A stretch of 64,000 nt of DNA, taken from positions 1 through 64,000 of the forward strand of contig NZ_SZVW01000034.1 in NCBI RefSeq assembly GCF_007655005.1. Reading direction: 5' to 3'. This document shows, in pieces, positions 24,583-32,276 of this stretch. The position numbers and the translations under genes were made by a program. Source of the DNA: Streptomyces tibetensis. Lineage in GTDB: Bacteria; Actinomycetota; Actinomycetes; Streptomycetales; Streptomycetaceae. The first letter of the stretch is position 1. The number at the start of each line of letters is the position of its first letter. The notes under the pieces were generated by a model that was not told the DNA's origin, ran no database searches, and saw only the letters and a list, made by a program, of their open reading frames with translations.

Positions 24583-25149
24583 GTGGCACCCCGCAAGCTC
24601 GACCTGTCCGGCAACCGCTACGGCGCTCTCGTCGTCGTCGCCCAAGCTCACACCCACAGTCGTCCCGGTGGGGACGTCGTCACCTACTGGCGCTGTGACT
24701 GCGACTGCGGCCGGACGGTCGACGTTCCCGGCCCGTCGCTCCGACGCAAGAACAACCCGACCGTGACTTGTGGTGACCGAGGCGCCCACCGCTCGGGGAA
24801 GGCTCACCCGATGTTCGGCAAGCTCCGCGAGGAGTCCGGCAACTGGAAGGGCGACGCTGTCGCCTACACCACCGCTCACGCCCGAGTGAAGGCCGAGCAC
24901 GGCCCTGCCTCGGGCTGGCGCTGCGCCTGTGGCTGCGGACGACAGGCCGCCGAGTGGGCGTACCTGGGCACGGACCCCAAGCCGAAGGTGTCGACGCACG
25001 CCGACTCCAAGGGCTCCCTGTATTCCACCGACCCCGAGCACTACGCCCCGCTCGCCAAGCCCTGTCACCGCAGCTTCGACGTGTGGCAGGCACAGCGCCA
25101 TACCGGCGTCCCGATCGGTCTCGTCATCGCCGAAGCCCTGGCCGCTTGA
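24583..25149 (+). CDS. Phage-type zinc-binding/HNH-like protein
   Basis: 188 residues from GTG 24583 with AAGGAGG. WRCDCDCGRTVDVPG and WRCACGCGRQAAEW are Cys-rich zinc knuckles. GKAHPMFGKL resembles the NUMOD3 DNA-binding motif of homing endonucleases, and the C-terminal YAPLAKPCHRSFDVWQAQR resembles the HNH-like end of many actinophage proteins. Probably DNA- or RNA-binding, possibly a nuclease, but the catalytic His-Asn-His set is not certain. Its stop lies seven bases before the next ORF. Confidence 0.65.
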   Translation: MAPRKLDLSGNRYGALVVVAQAHTHSRPGGDVVTYWRCDCDCGRTVDVPGPSLRRKNNPTVTCGDRGAHRSGKAHPMFGKLREESGNWKGDAVAYTTAHARVKAEHGPASGWRCACGCGRQAAEWAYLGTDPKPKVSTHADSKGSLYSTDPEHYAPLAKPCHRSFDVWQAQRHTGVPIGLVIAEALAA

Positions 25150-25156
25150 GAAGGAG

Positions 25157-26152
25157 TTGATCCCCCTGTTTCTCGTCTCTCACGTCCACCACGCCGGCCG
25201 CCAGGCCGCCGAGCACTTCACAATCCTGCTCGACTCGCTCACCCTCCCCGGCGTGAACGTCCGGCTCATCTCTGCCGACGCACACCAGGGGCGAGGCTCT
25301 GCCCGCTGGCTCGACGTCGAGCTCTACGCCACGAAGGGTCACGGATACCCGAACGCCGACACGACGGACGCTCTCGACGCCGTGGTGCTCGCCCTGGACG
25401 TCATCACCGGCCACGAAGTGAAGGGCTTCGGTTCGGTCTGCGGTGGCGCTCTCGCGGGCTCTCATGCCATCCGCGAGGGTCTGGCTCTCTCGCTCCGACT
25501 GGACGTCGAGGCGGACGCACAGAGCCTTCCTGACTCTCACTTCCGGCTCGACGACCGGGAGCCCCGGCCCGTCGAGGAGGTGGCCGCGCAAGTCAGTGAC
25601 CGCACCCAGGAGGGGCCGGCTCGGGAGTCTCGAAGCCAAGTCATCAAAACTCAGTACGAGTTGGTCCGCTCCTGGCGCCACACTGAAGGCATGGACGAAC
25701 TGTATGTAGTCCGGCATCAGCCGACCTGGCGTGAGGAGCCGGACCCGGAGCCGGACGACGAGTACGACAACGACACGGACCACAAGACCGTGTACGCCCT
25801 CTTCGGGCTGGCCATCTACAAGGCCAACGTCCTCGAACACACCCTGGTCAACACCCTCGCGATGGCCAGGATCATCACGGCCGAGGAGCAGGGGGAACGA
25901 CTCATCCGCGACCCTTGGGCGCAGGGGTTCAAGGACATGATGGGCAAGCTCATCCGGCGAGCCGAGCCGTACGTCAGCGCCTACCCGGAAGTGGTCGACG
26001 ACCTCACCAACAGCTTGAAGCGGCGTAACTTCCTGGTTCACCACTTCTGGCGCGAGCGCATCCAAGAGATGATCACCGAGTCGAGCCGGGCCAAGCTGTG
26101 CGCGGACCTAAGGCGGACTGTCGACTCTTCACCCAGACGGACGAGCGTCTGA
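25157..26152 (+). CDS. Hypothetical two-part protein, C-terminus lost by frameshift
   Basis: Reading from a TTG after AAGGAG gives 331 residues. The first part (VSHVHHAGRQAAEHFTILLD to about residue 140) looks like a small alpha/beta protein. The second begins at an in-frame ATG 25691 (MDELYVVRHQ) and is helical: YALFGLAIYKANVLEHTLVN, RRNFLVHHFWRERIQEMI, HEPN-like in character. It may be two fused genes, since the link is poorly coding. The frame ends abruptly at 26152, whereas the expected C-terminus continues in another frame at about 26130. Confidence 0.5.
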   Translation: MIPLFLVSHVHHAGRQAAEHFTILLDSLTLPGVNVRLISADAHQGRGSARWLDVELYATKGHGYPNADTTDALDAVVLALDVITGHEVKGFGSVCGGALAGSHAIREGLALSLRLDVEADAQSLPDSHFRLDDREPRPVEEVAAQVSDRTQEGPARESRSQVIKTQYELVRSWRHTEGMDELYVVRHQPTWREEPDPEPDDEYDNDTDHKTVYALFGLAIYKANVLEHTLVNTLAMARIITAEEQGERLIRDPWAQGFKDMMGKLIRRAEPYVSAYPEVVDDLTNSLKRRNFLVHHFWRERIQEMITESSRAKLCADLRRTVDSSPRRTSV

Positions 26153-26292
26153 CCGAGAGGGTCTTTGACCCCCTGGCGAGGAAGCGGGGGATCACTCCCG
26201 AGATGATCGAGGCTCAGTACGCGAAGGAACGCCGCGAGGCCATGAAGCGCTACGAGCCCGAGTCGTTCACCGAGGGGGAAGGCTCGGCCTGA
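26098..26292 (+). pseudogene. Frameshifted 3' part of the preceding gene
   Basis: In the neighbouring frame, LFTQTDERLTERVFDPLARK then RGITPEMIEAQYAKERREAM continues the helical domain smoothly from CADLRRTVD of the upstream frame. Loss of one C in GTCGACCTCTTC (present as GTCGACTCTTC, about 26128-26138) would explain the shift. The GTG at 26098 lacks a ribosome site, so this is unlikely to be an independent gene. Confidence 0.6.
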
Positions 26293-26457
26293 CATCAGTT
26301 TCGAGCGGGCCACCGAAGCGCCGACTCCGGCCCGGACTTCGCTCGCGCCTCGCCGATGAGGTCGGGTACGACAAGCTGACCGACGATCACTTTGACCTAC
26401 CAAGCTGGGATTGCCGTAACAGGCTTACCCAGGGGGAAGCTCCGGTATTTTCAGCGC

Positions 26458-27090
26458 ATGAAGATGCTGGCGGGGCAGTGGTGGTCGAACGTCGACGTCT
26501 GGGCGATCATCGTCTCGTCCGTCGTCGGCATTCTCTTTGGGGTCCTCAGCACCTGGGCCACGTTCAGGTCGGCCAATCCAAAGCTGCGCCTGCAATGGTG
26601 GACTACGGCGCAGCCCCCACTCTTTGATACGCGGTTCGGGGGTCGGATCACCGTCAGCGCACACGACATCACCGCGGACGATCCTCGCATCGTGCAGCTC
26701 AGCGTCGCGAACGTCGGCCGCAGGGACATTACTTCGGCCATGTTCCACAACGGCGAGTGTCTGGAGTTCGAGTTCGGCTCCCCGGTCCTGGCAACTCTGG
26801 CGGTCGACCAAGAGCCCGAGGAGGGGGCGTATGCCGGCATCTTGCTGCCGGCGGTGGGAGGCAATGAGATCGCCTTCTCACCGGGCCACATCAGGCGAGG
26901 CCAGGTGATCACCTTGACGTGCCTGCTCGACGGCCAGGACGTGGGGGTGCGATGCAGGCGCATGCCTCTGGTTGACATTGACTTCGTCAATGCGGCCCCT
27001 GGTGATCGAGCTCGCGCGGTGGGTCTCACGTTCTACGAGACGCTTCGCCAGGCGGCCCCCCTTCCCTTGCCGCGCCTCACTCGCCGCTGA
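26458..27090 (+). CDS. Membrane-anchored hypothetical protein
   Basis: 210 residues from ATG 26458. One N-terminal transmembrane helix (VDVWAIIVSSVVGILFGVLS) is followed by an extracytoplasmic or cytoplasmic beta-rich domain: IVQLSVANVGRRDITSAMFH, EFGSPVLATLAVDQ, GHIRRGQVITLTCLLDG. Similar membrane-plus-beta-sandwich proteins occur in Streptomyces prophages; function unknown. Last gene before the right end of the element. Confidence 0.65.
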   Translation: MKMLAGQWWSNVDVWAIIVSSVVGILFGVLSTWATFRSANPKLRLQWWTTAQPPLFDTRFGGRITVSAHDITADDPRIVQLSVANVGRRDITSAMFHNGECLEFEFGSPVLATLAVDQEPEEGAYAGILLPAVGGNEIAFSPGHIRRGQVITLTCLLDGQDVGVRCRRMPLVDIDFVNAAPGDRARAVGLTFYETLRQAAPLPLPRLTRR

Positions 27091-27525
27091 GACGAACTGC
27101 CGACCGACTGCCCAGGTCGACCCTGAAACCGTGGCGCAAGGGCAGGCGGTAAGACGTAGCGGTGAGGAAGAACGCGCCCAGGGGGTCATACCCCACCCCT
27201 TACGGCCGACCGGCGACGCGTCGACAGCCACCAGCACAGCCGAGGACGGGCCACGTCGACCGCTCGCAACCACTCACGCACGCATCGGCCCAACTCCTCA
27301 GCCACTCACTCAACGGCCAACACAGCGGCACTCAGCGGCTCGACGAGAACGACGACGACGGTCGCAAGCAGGCAATAGACCAGAGCCCCGGCTCATCTCT
27401 CCTCGCGAGGGTTGAGACCGAGGCCCTTCACGTCGTTGTGAGCTCAACCACATCCGACCGTCTCAGGCTTGACAAGATCGACTCATCCGAGAGAGAACCG
27501 GGACGCAAGTTTGTTCCCCCAAGCA
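27091..27525. other. Right-end non-coding region of the element
   Basis: About 435 bases without a credible gene; the frames open here have poor codon bias. The last 30 bases (TTCCCCCAAGCATCACCACA) are the right arm of attP. No terminator or clear promoter is visible. Confidence 0.5.
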
Positions 27526-27702
27526 TCACCACACGAACTCGTCGTGCAGCGGATCGATGAGCAGGCCCGGCACGGACCGGAAGGCGGCGGCACCGATGAT
27601 CGTCACGAAGGTCACGGCGGCGACGAACCAGGCGCGGTGCACCCGCACACGGGTCGGCTTCGGCGGCTGCTGGACGGCCGCTGCTTCGGTTGTCTGGGTC
27701 AC
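27526..27702 (-). pseudogene. MFS transporter, 5' part (N-terminus)
   Basis: From GTG 27702 (GGAAG upstream; ATG 27735 also possible): VTQTTEAAAVQQPPKPTRVR, then the first transmembrane helix AWFVAAVTFVTIIGAAAFRS and VPGLLIDPLHDEF, where the attachment core interrupts it and a stop follows two codons later. It completes the 3' part at 16602-17743. The host promoter stays with this 57-residue stub, so the transporter should be inactive while the element is integrated. Confidence 0.9.
27534..27542. other. Right attachment core (attR)
   Basis: Second copy of CGAACTCGT, within the MFS codons for E-F. Flanks agree with attL as ACCA..CGAACTCGT.GT, so similarity outside the core is weak, as usual for serine-integrase sites. 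Confidence 0.75.
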
Positions 27703-27786
27703 GACATAGAGCTTCCGGCCTGTGGCGTACTCCATCGAGTGGCCCGAAGGACAGCATTCGTCAGGATCGGGCCATAGCATCGGGGC

Positions 27787-28800
27787 ATGAGCCGTGAGCC
27801 GGAGTTCCGCCCGCACCGGGTCGTCGTCCTCGCCCTGGACGGCCTGCTCCCCTTCGAGCTGGGCATCCCGCACCGCATCTTCGGCCGCCCCCGGGACGCC
27901 CGGGGGCGCCTGCTGTACGACGTCGTCACCTGCTCGGTCCGTCCCCCGGGCCCGGTGCAGACCGACGCAGACTTCGCCATCCAGGTCGAGCACGGCCCGG
28001 AGGCACTGGCCACCGCCGACACGGTGATCGTCCCGGCGTCGTACGAACTCGGCCCGGTCTTCGAGCAGGGCGTGCTGACCGGCGAACTGGCCGCCGCCCT
28101 CGCCCTCATCCGTCCCGGCACCCGGCTCGCCTCGATCTGCACCGGCGTCTACGTCCTCGCCGCCGCCGGTCTCCTCGACGGCCGCCCCGCCACCACGCAC
28201 TGGGCCGACGCCGACCGCTTCCAGCGGCTGTTCCCGCAGATCGAGGTCGACCCGGGCGTCCTGTTCATCGACGACGGTGATGTCCTGACCTCCGCCGGCG
28301 TCGCGGCCGGCATCGACCTGTGCCTGCACATGGTGCGCCGCGACCACGGCACGGCGGTCGCGAACGAGGTGGCCCGCCGCACGGTCGTACCGCCGCACCG
28401 CGACGGCGGTCAGGCGCAGTACATTCACCGGCCGGTGCCGGACCCGCAGCAGGCGACCACGACCTCGGCCCGCGCCTGGGCCCTGGGCCGTCTCCACGAG
28501 CCGATCCAGCTGCGCGACATGGCCGACCGGGAGTCCATGTCGGTGCGCACCTTCACCCGCCGCTTCCGCGAGGAGACCGGCGTCAGCCCCGGCCAGTGGC
28601 TCACCCAGCAGCGCGTGGAGCGGGCCCGCCACCTCCTGGAGTCCACCGACCGCTCCGTCGACCGGGTGGCGCGGGACGCGGGCTTCGGCACGGCCCAGTC
28701 GATGCGCCAGCACCTCCAGTCGGCCCTGGGGGTCACGCCCACGGCGTACCGGCGGACGTTCCGTGCGGAGAACGACGGGCCCGCCACCCTCAGAAGCTGA
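27787..28800 (+). CDS. GlxA family transcriptional regulator (DJ-1/PfpI + AraC HTH)
   Basis: 337 residues. The DJ-1/PfpI-like domain (about 8-195) contains VVVLALDGLLPFELGIPHRI, ASICTGVYVLAAAGLLDGRP with the nucleophile-elbow Cys, and TSAGVAAGIDLCLHMVRRDHG. The AraC DNA-binding domain (about 225-325) contains IQLRDMADRESMSVRTFTRR and VDRVARDAGFGTAQSMRQHL. Such regulators control catabolic and stress genes in response to small molecules. Divergent from the interrupted MFS gene, so it may have controlled that transporter. Confidence 0.9.
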   Translation: MSREPEFRPHRVVVLALDGLLPFELGIPHRIFGRPRDARGRLLYDVVTCSVRPPGPVQTDADFAIQVEHGPEALATADTVIVPASYELGPVFEQGVLTGELAAALALIRPGTRLASICTGVYVLAAAGLLDGRPATTHWADADRFQRLFPQIEVDPGVLFIDDGDVLTSAGVAAGIDLCLHMVRRDHGTAVANEVARRTVVPPHRDGGQAQYIHRPVPDPQQATTTSARAWALGRLHEPIQLRDMADRESMSVRTFTRRFREETGVSPGQWLTQQRVERARHLLESTDRSVDRVARDAGFGTAQSMRQHLQSALGVTPTAYRRTFRAENDGPATLRS

Positions 28801-28966
28801 GCAGCCCCGCCCTCCTGAGGCTGAGCGGCCCCGTCTCAGAGGCTGAGCACCGGCGCCCTCCAGAGGCTGAGCGGCCCCGCCCTCAGAAGCCGAGCACCAC
28901 CGCCCTCCTGAGGCTGAGCGGCCCCGGCCTCAGAAGCCGAGCACCACCGCCCTCAGAAGGTGAGCA
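28789..28966. repeat. Tandem 23-bp repeat between convergent genes (about 8 units)
   Basis: Units such as GAAGCCGAGCACCACCGCCC plus TCA (23 bases) and GAGGCTGAGCGGCCCCGCCC plus TCA repeat without spacers from the last codons of the GlxA gene to the last codons of the alcohol dehydrogenase. Each unit contains a copy of the TCAGAAGsTGAGCA block that holds the stop codon of both genes. Confidence 0.85.
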
Positions 28967-30002
28967 CCGCCCGCGCCACCCGCCCCGCCTCCGCGTCCGC
29001 CGCCGCCTTCTCGAAGTCCTCGACCGGATAGGTCCGGGTGACCAGTTCGTCGAGCAGGAGGCGCCCCCGGCGGTACAGCTCGGCGTACAGGGCGATGTCC
29101 CGCTGCGGGCGGGAGGAGCCGTAGCGGCAGCCCAGGATGGACTTGTCGAGGTACATCGAGGAGACGCGGAAGGACGCCTCGGCCGTGGCGGGCGGAACCC
29201 CGAGGAGGATCGCCTGGCCGTGCCGGTCCAACGCGTCGATCGCCTGCCGGATCAGCTCCACCCGGCCGACACACTCGAAGGCGTGGTCCGCGCCCGTGGG
29301 CAGGAGGTCGCGCACGCCCTCGGCCGAGGTGAGGAAGTCGGTCGCGCCGAACCGCCGCGCGACCTCCTCCTTCGCCGGGTTGGCGTCCACGGCGACGATC
29401 CGCCCGGCGCCCGCGAGCCGCGCCCCCTGGAGCACGTTCAGGCCGATGCCGCCCGTCCCGATGACCAGGACGCTGTCGCCGTGGTCGACCCGCGCCCGGT
29501 TGAGTACGGCGCCGACCCCCGTCAGCACCCCGCACCCGATGAGCGCGGCCGACGTCAGTGGGATGTCGTCGGGGACGCGGACCGCCTGTACGGCCTTGAC
29601 GACCGTGCGCTCGGCGAACGCGGAGTTGGACGCGAACTGGTGCACCGGCGAGCCGGCGTGGCCGAACGGCCGGCCCGGGCGTCCGATGGCCCGCCGGCAC
29701 ATGGTCGGCCGCCCCCGGTCGCACTCGGCACACGTGCCGCAGTTCGCCAGGGTGGACAGCGCCACATGGTCCCCGGGCACGACATGGGTGACGCCCGCAC
29801 CCACCGCCTCCACGACCCCGGCCCCCTCATGGCCCAGCACCACGGGAACGGGGAAGGGGATGGTCCCGTCCACCACCGACAGATCGCTGTGGCACAGCCC
29901 GGCCGCCGAGATCGCGACCCGCACCTCGCCCGGCCCGGGCTCGCGCACCTCCAGGTCCGTCACGACCCGGACCTGCTTCCCGTCGAAGATCACGCCTCGC
30001 AT
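28953..30002 (-). CDS. Zn-dependent alcohol dehydrogenase (class III-like MDR)
   Basis: 349 residues. Catalytic zinc ligands are in GLCHSD (Cys near 37) and GHEGAGVVE (His near 60). The structural zinc loop has three close Cys (LANCGTCAECDRGRPTMC), and the NAD Rossmann motif is VLVIGTGGIGLNVLQGARLAGAG. It belongs to the mycothiol/formaldehyde or aryl-alcohol dehydrogenase branch of medium-chain dehydrogenases. The ATG overlaps the upstream acyl-CoA dehydrogenase stop (TGATG). In the operon it probably oxidises a hydroxyl intermediate. Confidence 0.9.
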   Translation of the reverse strand: MRGVIFDGKQVRVVTDLEVREPGPGEVRVAISAAGLCHSDLSVVDGTIPFPVPVVLGHEGAGVVEAVGAGVTHVVPGDHVALSTLANCGTCAECDRGRPTMCRRAIGRPGRPFGHAGSPVHQFASNSAFAERTVVKAVQAVRVPDDIPLTSAALIGCGVLTGVGAVLNRARVDHGDSVLVIGTGGIGLNVLQGARLAGAGRIVAVDANPAKEEVARRFGATDFLTSAEGVRDLLPTGADHAFECVGRVELIRQAIDALDRHGQAILLGVPPATAEASFRVSSMYLDKSILGCRYGSSRPQRDIALYAELYRRGRLLLDELVTRTYPVEDFEKAAADAEAGRVARAVLTF

Positions 30003-31150
30003 CACACGGCCCCCTTGGGCTCCCTGGGCAGGCCGAGCACGCGCTCGGCGATGATCGTGCGCTGGATCTGGTCCGAGCCGCCGTAGATCGTGTCGGCCCG
30101 TGAGAAGAGGAACAGGTGCTGCGCGGCGTCCAGTTGGTACGGGTCCGAGGCCGACCAGTCGGCGGGGCCCACCCCTGCCGCCGCGCCCCGCACCAGCACG
30201 GCCAGCTCCCCGAGCCGCTGGTGCCAGCCCGCCCACAGCAGCTTGGCCACGCTCGGGGCGCCCGCGTCACCGGAACCCCCCAGCGTGCGCAGGGCGTTCC
30301 AGCGCATCGTGCGCAGTTCGGCCCACTGCCGCACGAGCCGCTCCCGTACGACGGGGTCCCGCACCGCGCCCGACTCCACGGCCGCCCGCACCACTGCGTC
30401 CAGTTCCTCGGCGAAGCCGATCTGCTGGGCCAGCGTGGACACCCCGCGCTCGAAGCCGAGCAGGCCCATGGCGACGCGCCAGCCGTTGCCCGCGCCGCCG
30501 ACGACGTGCTCCGCGCGGGCGCCGTCGAAGAAGACCTCGTTGAAGTCGGCGGTGCCGGTCATCTGGCGGATGGGGCGGACCTCGATCCGGCCGGGCTGGT
30601 CCATGGGGACGAGCAGGAAGGACAGGCCGTGGTGCCGCACCGAGCCGGGTTCTGTCCGGGCCAGCACGAAACACCAGTCCGCCTCGTGGGCGAGCGACGT
30701 CCAGATCTTCTGCCCGGTGACGCGGTACGTACGGCCGTCCGGCTCGGGCACGGCCGCGGTCCGGATCCCGGCCAGGTCCGATCCCGCGCCGGGTTCGCTG
30801 TACCCCTGGCACCAGAGTTCCGCACCGGCGGCGATCGGCGGCAGGAAGCGCGACTTCTGCTCGTCGGTGCCGTGGGCGAGGAGCGTGGGCGCGAGCAGGT
30901 TCTCCCCGATGTGCCCGGACCGCGCCGGCGCCCCCGACCGCGCGTACTCCTCGGCCCAGACGACCTGCTGGGTGAGGGTGGCCCTGCGATTCCCGTAACC
31001 GTCCTCGCCCCACCCGAGCCCGATCCACCCGGCAGCACCGAGCGCACGCTCCCACGTGCGGCGGTCCGAGACGCCGTCGGCACGCACAGCGAGCCAGGCA
31101 CGAGCTTCGCTGCGGAACGCGTCGTCCTCCGGCCCGAAGTCGAAGTCCAC
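30002..31150 (-). CDS. Acyl-CoA dehydrogenase
   Basis: 382 residues with the full three-domain architecture: FGPEDDAFRSEARAWLAVRA, the flavin-binding strand WCQGYSEPGAGSDLAGIRT, VTGQKIWTSLAHEADWCFVLART, FNEVFFDGARAEHVVGG and the C-terminal TIYGGSDQIQRTIIAERVLGLP. This is the catalytic-type FadE subunit seen in steroid and cyclic-acid degradation. GTG 31150. Coupled with the alcohol dehydrogenase and downstream of the SDR. Confidence 0.92.
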   Translation of the reverse strand: MDFDFGPEDDAFRSEARAWLAVRADGVSDRRTWERALGAAGWIGLGWGEDGYGNRRATLTQQVVWAEEYARSGAPARSGHIGENLLAPTLLAHGTDEQKSRFLPPIAAGAELWCQGYSEPGAGSDLAGIRTAAVPEPDGRTYRVTGQKIWTSLAHEADWCFVLARTEPGSVRHHGLSFLLVPMDQPGRIEVRPIRQMTGTADFNEVFFDGARAEHVVGGAGNGWRVAMGLLGFERGVSTLAQQIGFAEELDAVVRAAVESGAVRDPVVRERLVRQWAELRTMRWNALRTLGGSGDAGAPSVAKLLWAGWHQRLGELAVLVRGAAAGVGPADWSASDPYQLDAAQHLFLFSRADTIYGGSDQIQRTIIAERVLGLPREPKGAV

Positions 31151-31260
31151 CAGGGTGCTCCTCTCGATGCCGCGGGGGCAGATTCCCTAGGGGCGCGGGG
31201 AACTGCGCGACAAGCCACAGCGCACCCGCACCCGCCGAAAGGCCGAAGGTCCCCGAGCTA

Positions 31261-32172
31261 CTAGGCGTTCGGCCGCTCCCCCTGACCCGCCGCCCTCTCC
31301 ATCTCCCGCACCCGCTCCAGCAGCGGCATCGGATCCACCCCCACCGACCCGGGCAGAAACTCCGCGATCCGTTCAACGCTCCACCCGCCGGAGGCATACG
31401 CGGCCCGCAACTCCCTCGGCTGCGCCCACACCGCGATCTTCGCCCCGGCCACGGTGTACACCTGCCCGGTGATCCCCTCCCGGGAGGCGGCGTCGGACAG
31501 CAGGTACACCACCAGCGCGGCGACATCCTCCGGCTCCCCGATCTCCGCCAGCTCCATCGGCACCCCCGCCGACATCCTGGTCCGCGCCACCGGCGCCACC
31601 GCGTTCGCGGTCACCCCGTACTTGTGCAGCCCCAGTGCGGCGCTGCGCACCAGCGAGATGATCCCGCCCTTCGCGGCGCTGTAGTTGGCCTGGGAGACGG
31701 ACCCCTGGTGGTTGCCGCTGGTGAAGCCGATCAGCGTCCCGGCCCGCTGCTTCCGCATGACCGCGGACGCCGCCCGGAACACCGTGAACGTGCCCTTCAG
31801 GTGCGTCGCGACGACCGGGTCCCACTCCTCCTCGGTCATGTTGAACAGCATCCGCTCGCGCAGGATCCCGGCCACGCAGACCACACCGTCCAGCCGCCCG
31901 TACGACGCCAGCGCCACGTCCACGACCCGCTGCCCGCCCGCCATCGTGGAGATGTCGTCGGCGACGGCCACCGCCTCCCCGCCCGCCGCCTCGATCTCCT
32001 TCACCACGGCCTGGGCGACCTCACTCGCCGGTGAGCCCCCGTCGACCGCGACGCCGTAGTCGTTGACCACGACCTTCGCACCCTCGGCCGCCGCCGCGAG
32101 CGCGACCGCCCGGCCGATGCCCCGCCCGGCACCCGTGACGGCGACGACCTTGCCTGCCAAGAAGTTCCCCAC
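31261..32172 (-). CDS. Short-chain dehydrogenase/reductase (3-hydroxyacyl-CoA dehydrogenase type)
   Basis: 303 residues. The NAD-binding motif is VVAVTGAGRGIGRAVALAAA. NDYG, NMTEEEWDPVVATHLKGTFTVFRAA, the catalytic SGNHQGSVSQANYSAAKGGI (Ser...Tyr-x3-Lys) and NAVAPVARTRM follow. An extra C-terminal tail of about 55 residues (LRAAYASGGWSVERIAEFLP) matches peroxisomal multifunctional-enzyme-like SDRs that oxidise 3-hydroxyacyl-CoA. An operator lies 28 bases upstream of GTG 32172. First gene of the SDR-FadE-ADH leftward unit. Confidence 0.9.
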   Translation of the reverse strand: MGNFLAGKVVAVTGAGRGIGRAVALAAAAEGAKVVVNDYGVAVDGGSPASEVAQAVVKEIEAAGGEAVAVADDISTMAGGQRVVDVALASYGRLDGVVCVAGILRERMLFNMTEEEWDPVVATHLKGTFTVFRAASAVMRKQRAGTLIGFTSGNHQGSVSQANYSAAKGGIISLVRSAALGLHKYGVTANAVAPVARTRMSAGVPMELAEIGEPEDVAALVVYLLSDAASREGITGQVYTVAGAKIAVWAQPRELRAAYASGGWSVERIAEFLPGSVGVDPMPLLERVREMERAAGQGERPNA

Positions 32173-32199
32173 GCCCGGCCCCTTCCCGTCCCACGGTTT

Positions 32200-32248
32200 C
32201 TGACGGACCGTTAGATTGTCGGTTCCCGAATTCTACGACCCGTCAGAT
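32200..32248. promoter_or_regulatory. Operators in the divergent SDR/cyclase promoter
   Basis: CTGACGGACCGTTAG (32200-32214; one mismatch) lies before the SDR. A half-degenerate site with a perfect right arm CGTCAGAT (32232-32248) lies before the cyclase gene at 32277. Same motif family as at 9704. Confidence 0.65.
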
Positions 32249-32276
32249 ACAGGAAGACAAGCCCCGGGGAGGACTC

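Larger units (their letters stand above)
17735..27542. mobile_element. 9.8 kb integrative element with R4-type serine integrase (candidate phage satellite or reduced prophage)
   Basis: Bounded by a direct 9-bp core CGAACTCGT at 17735-17743 and 27534-27542. The flanks are the two halves of one MFS gene. Gene content: integrase next to the left end, a leftward regulatory operon, several 18-75 residue proteins, a terminase-like fragment, a replication-like module with iteron-like repeats and hairpins, a zinc/HNH-like protein, and accessory genes. Codon GC is visibly lower than in the flanks. There are no capsid, portal, tail, lysis or conjugation genes. Size and layout resemble phage satellites (PICI-like), but a decayed R4-like prophage cannot be excluded. 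Confidence 0.88.

Noticed and set aside
17744..27533. Complete prophage or conjugative element (AICE)
   Set aside because: No capsid, portal, tail, lysis, TraB/FtsK-like or relaxase gene, and too short.
27162..27560. 132-codon frame at the right end of the element
   Set aside because: Poor codon bias and crosses the attachment core into the antisense of the MFS stub.
28320..30086. 588-codon + strand frame spanning the 28.8 kb repeat
   Set aside because: Crosses the GlxA stop region and the antisense of the alcohol dehydrogenase; the repeat itself keeps the frame open.
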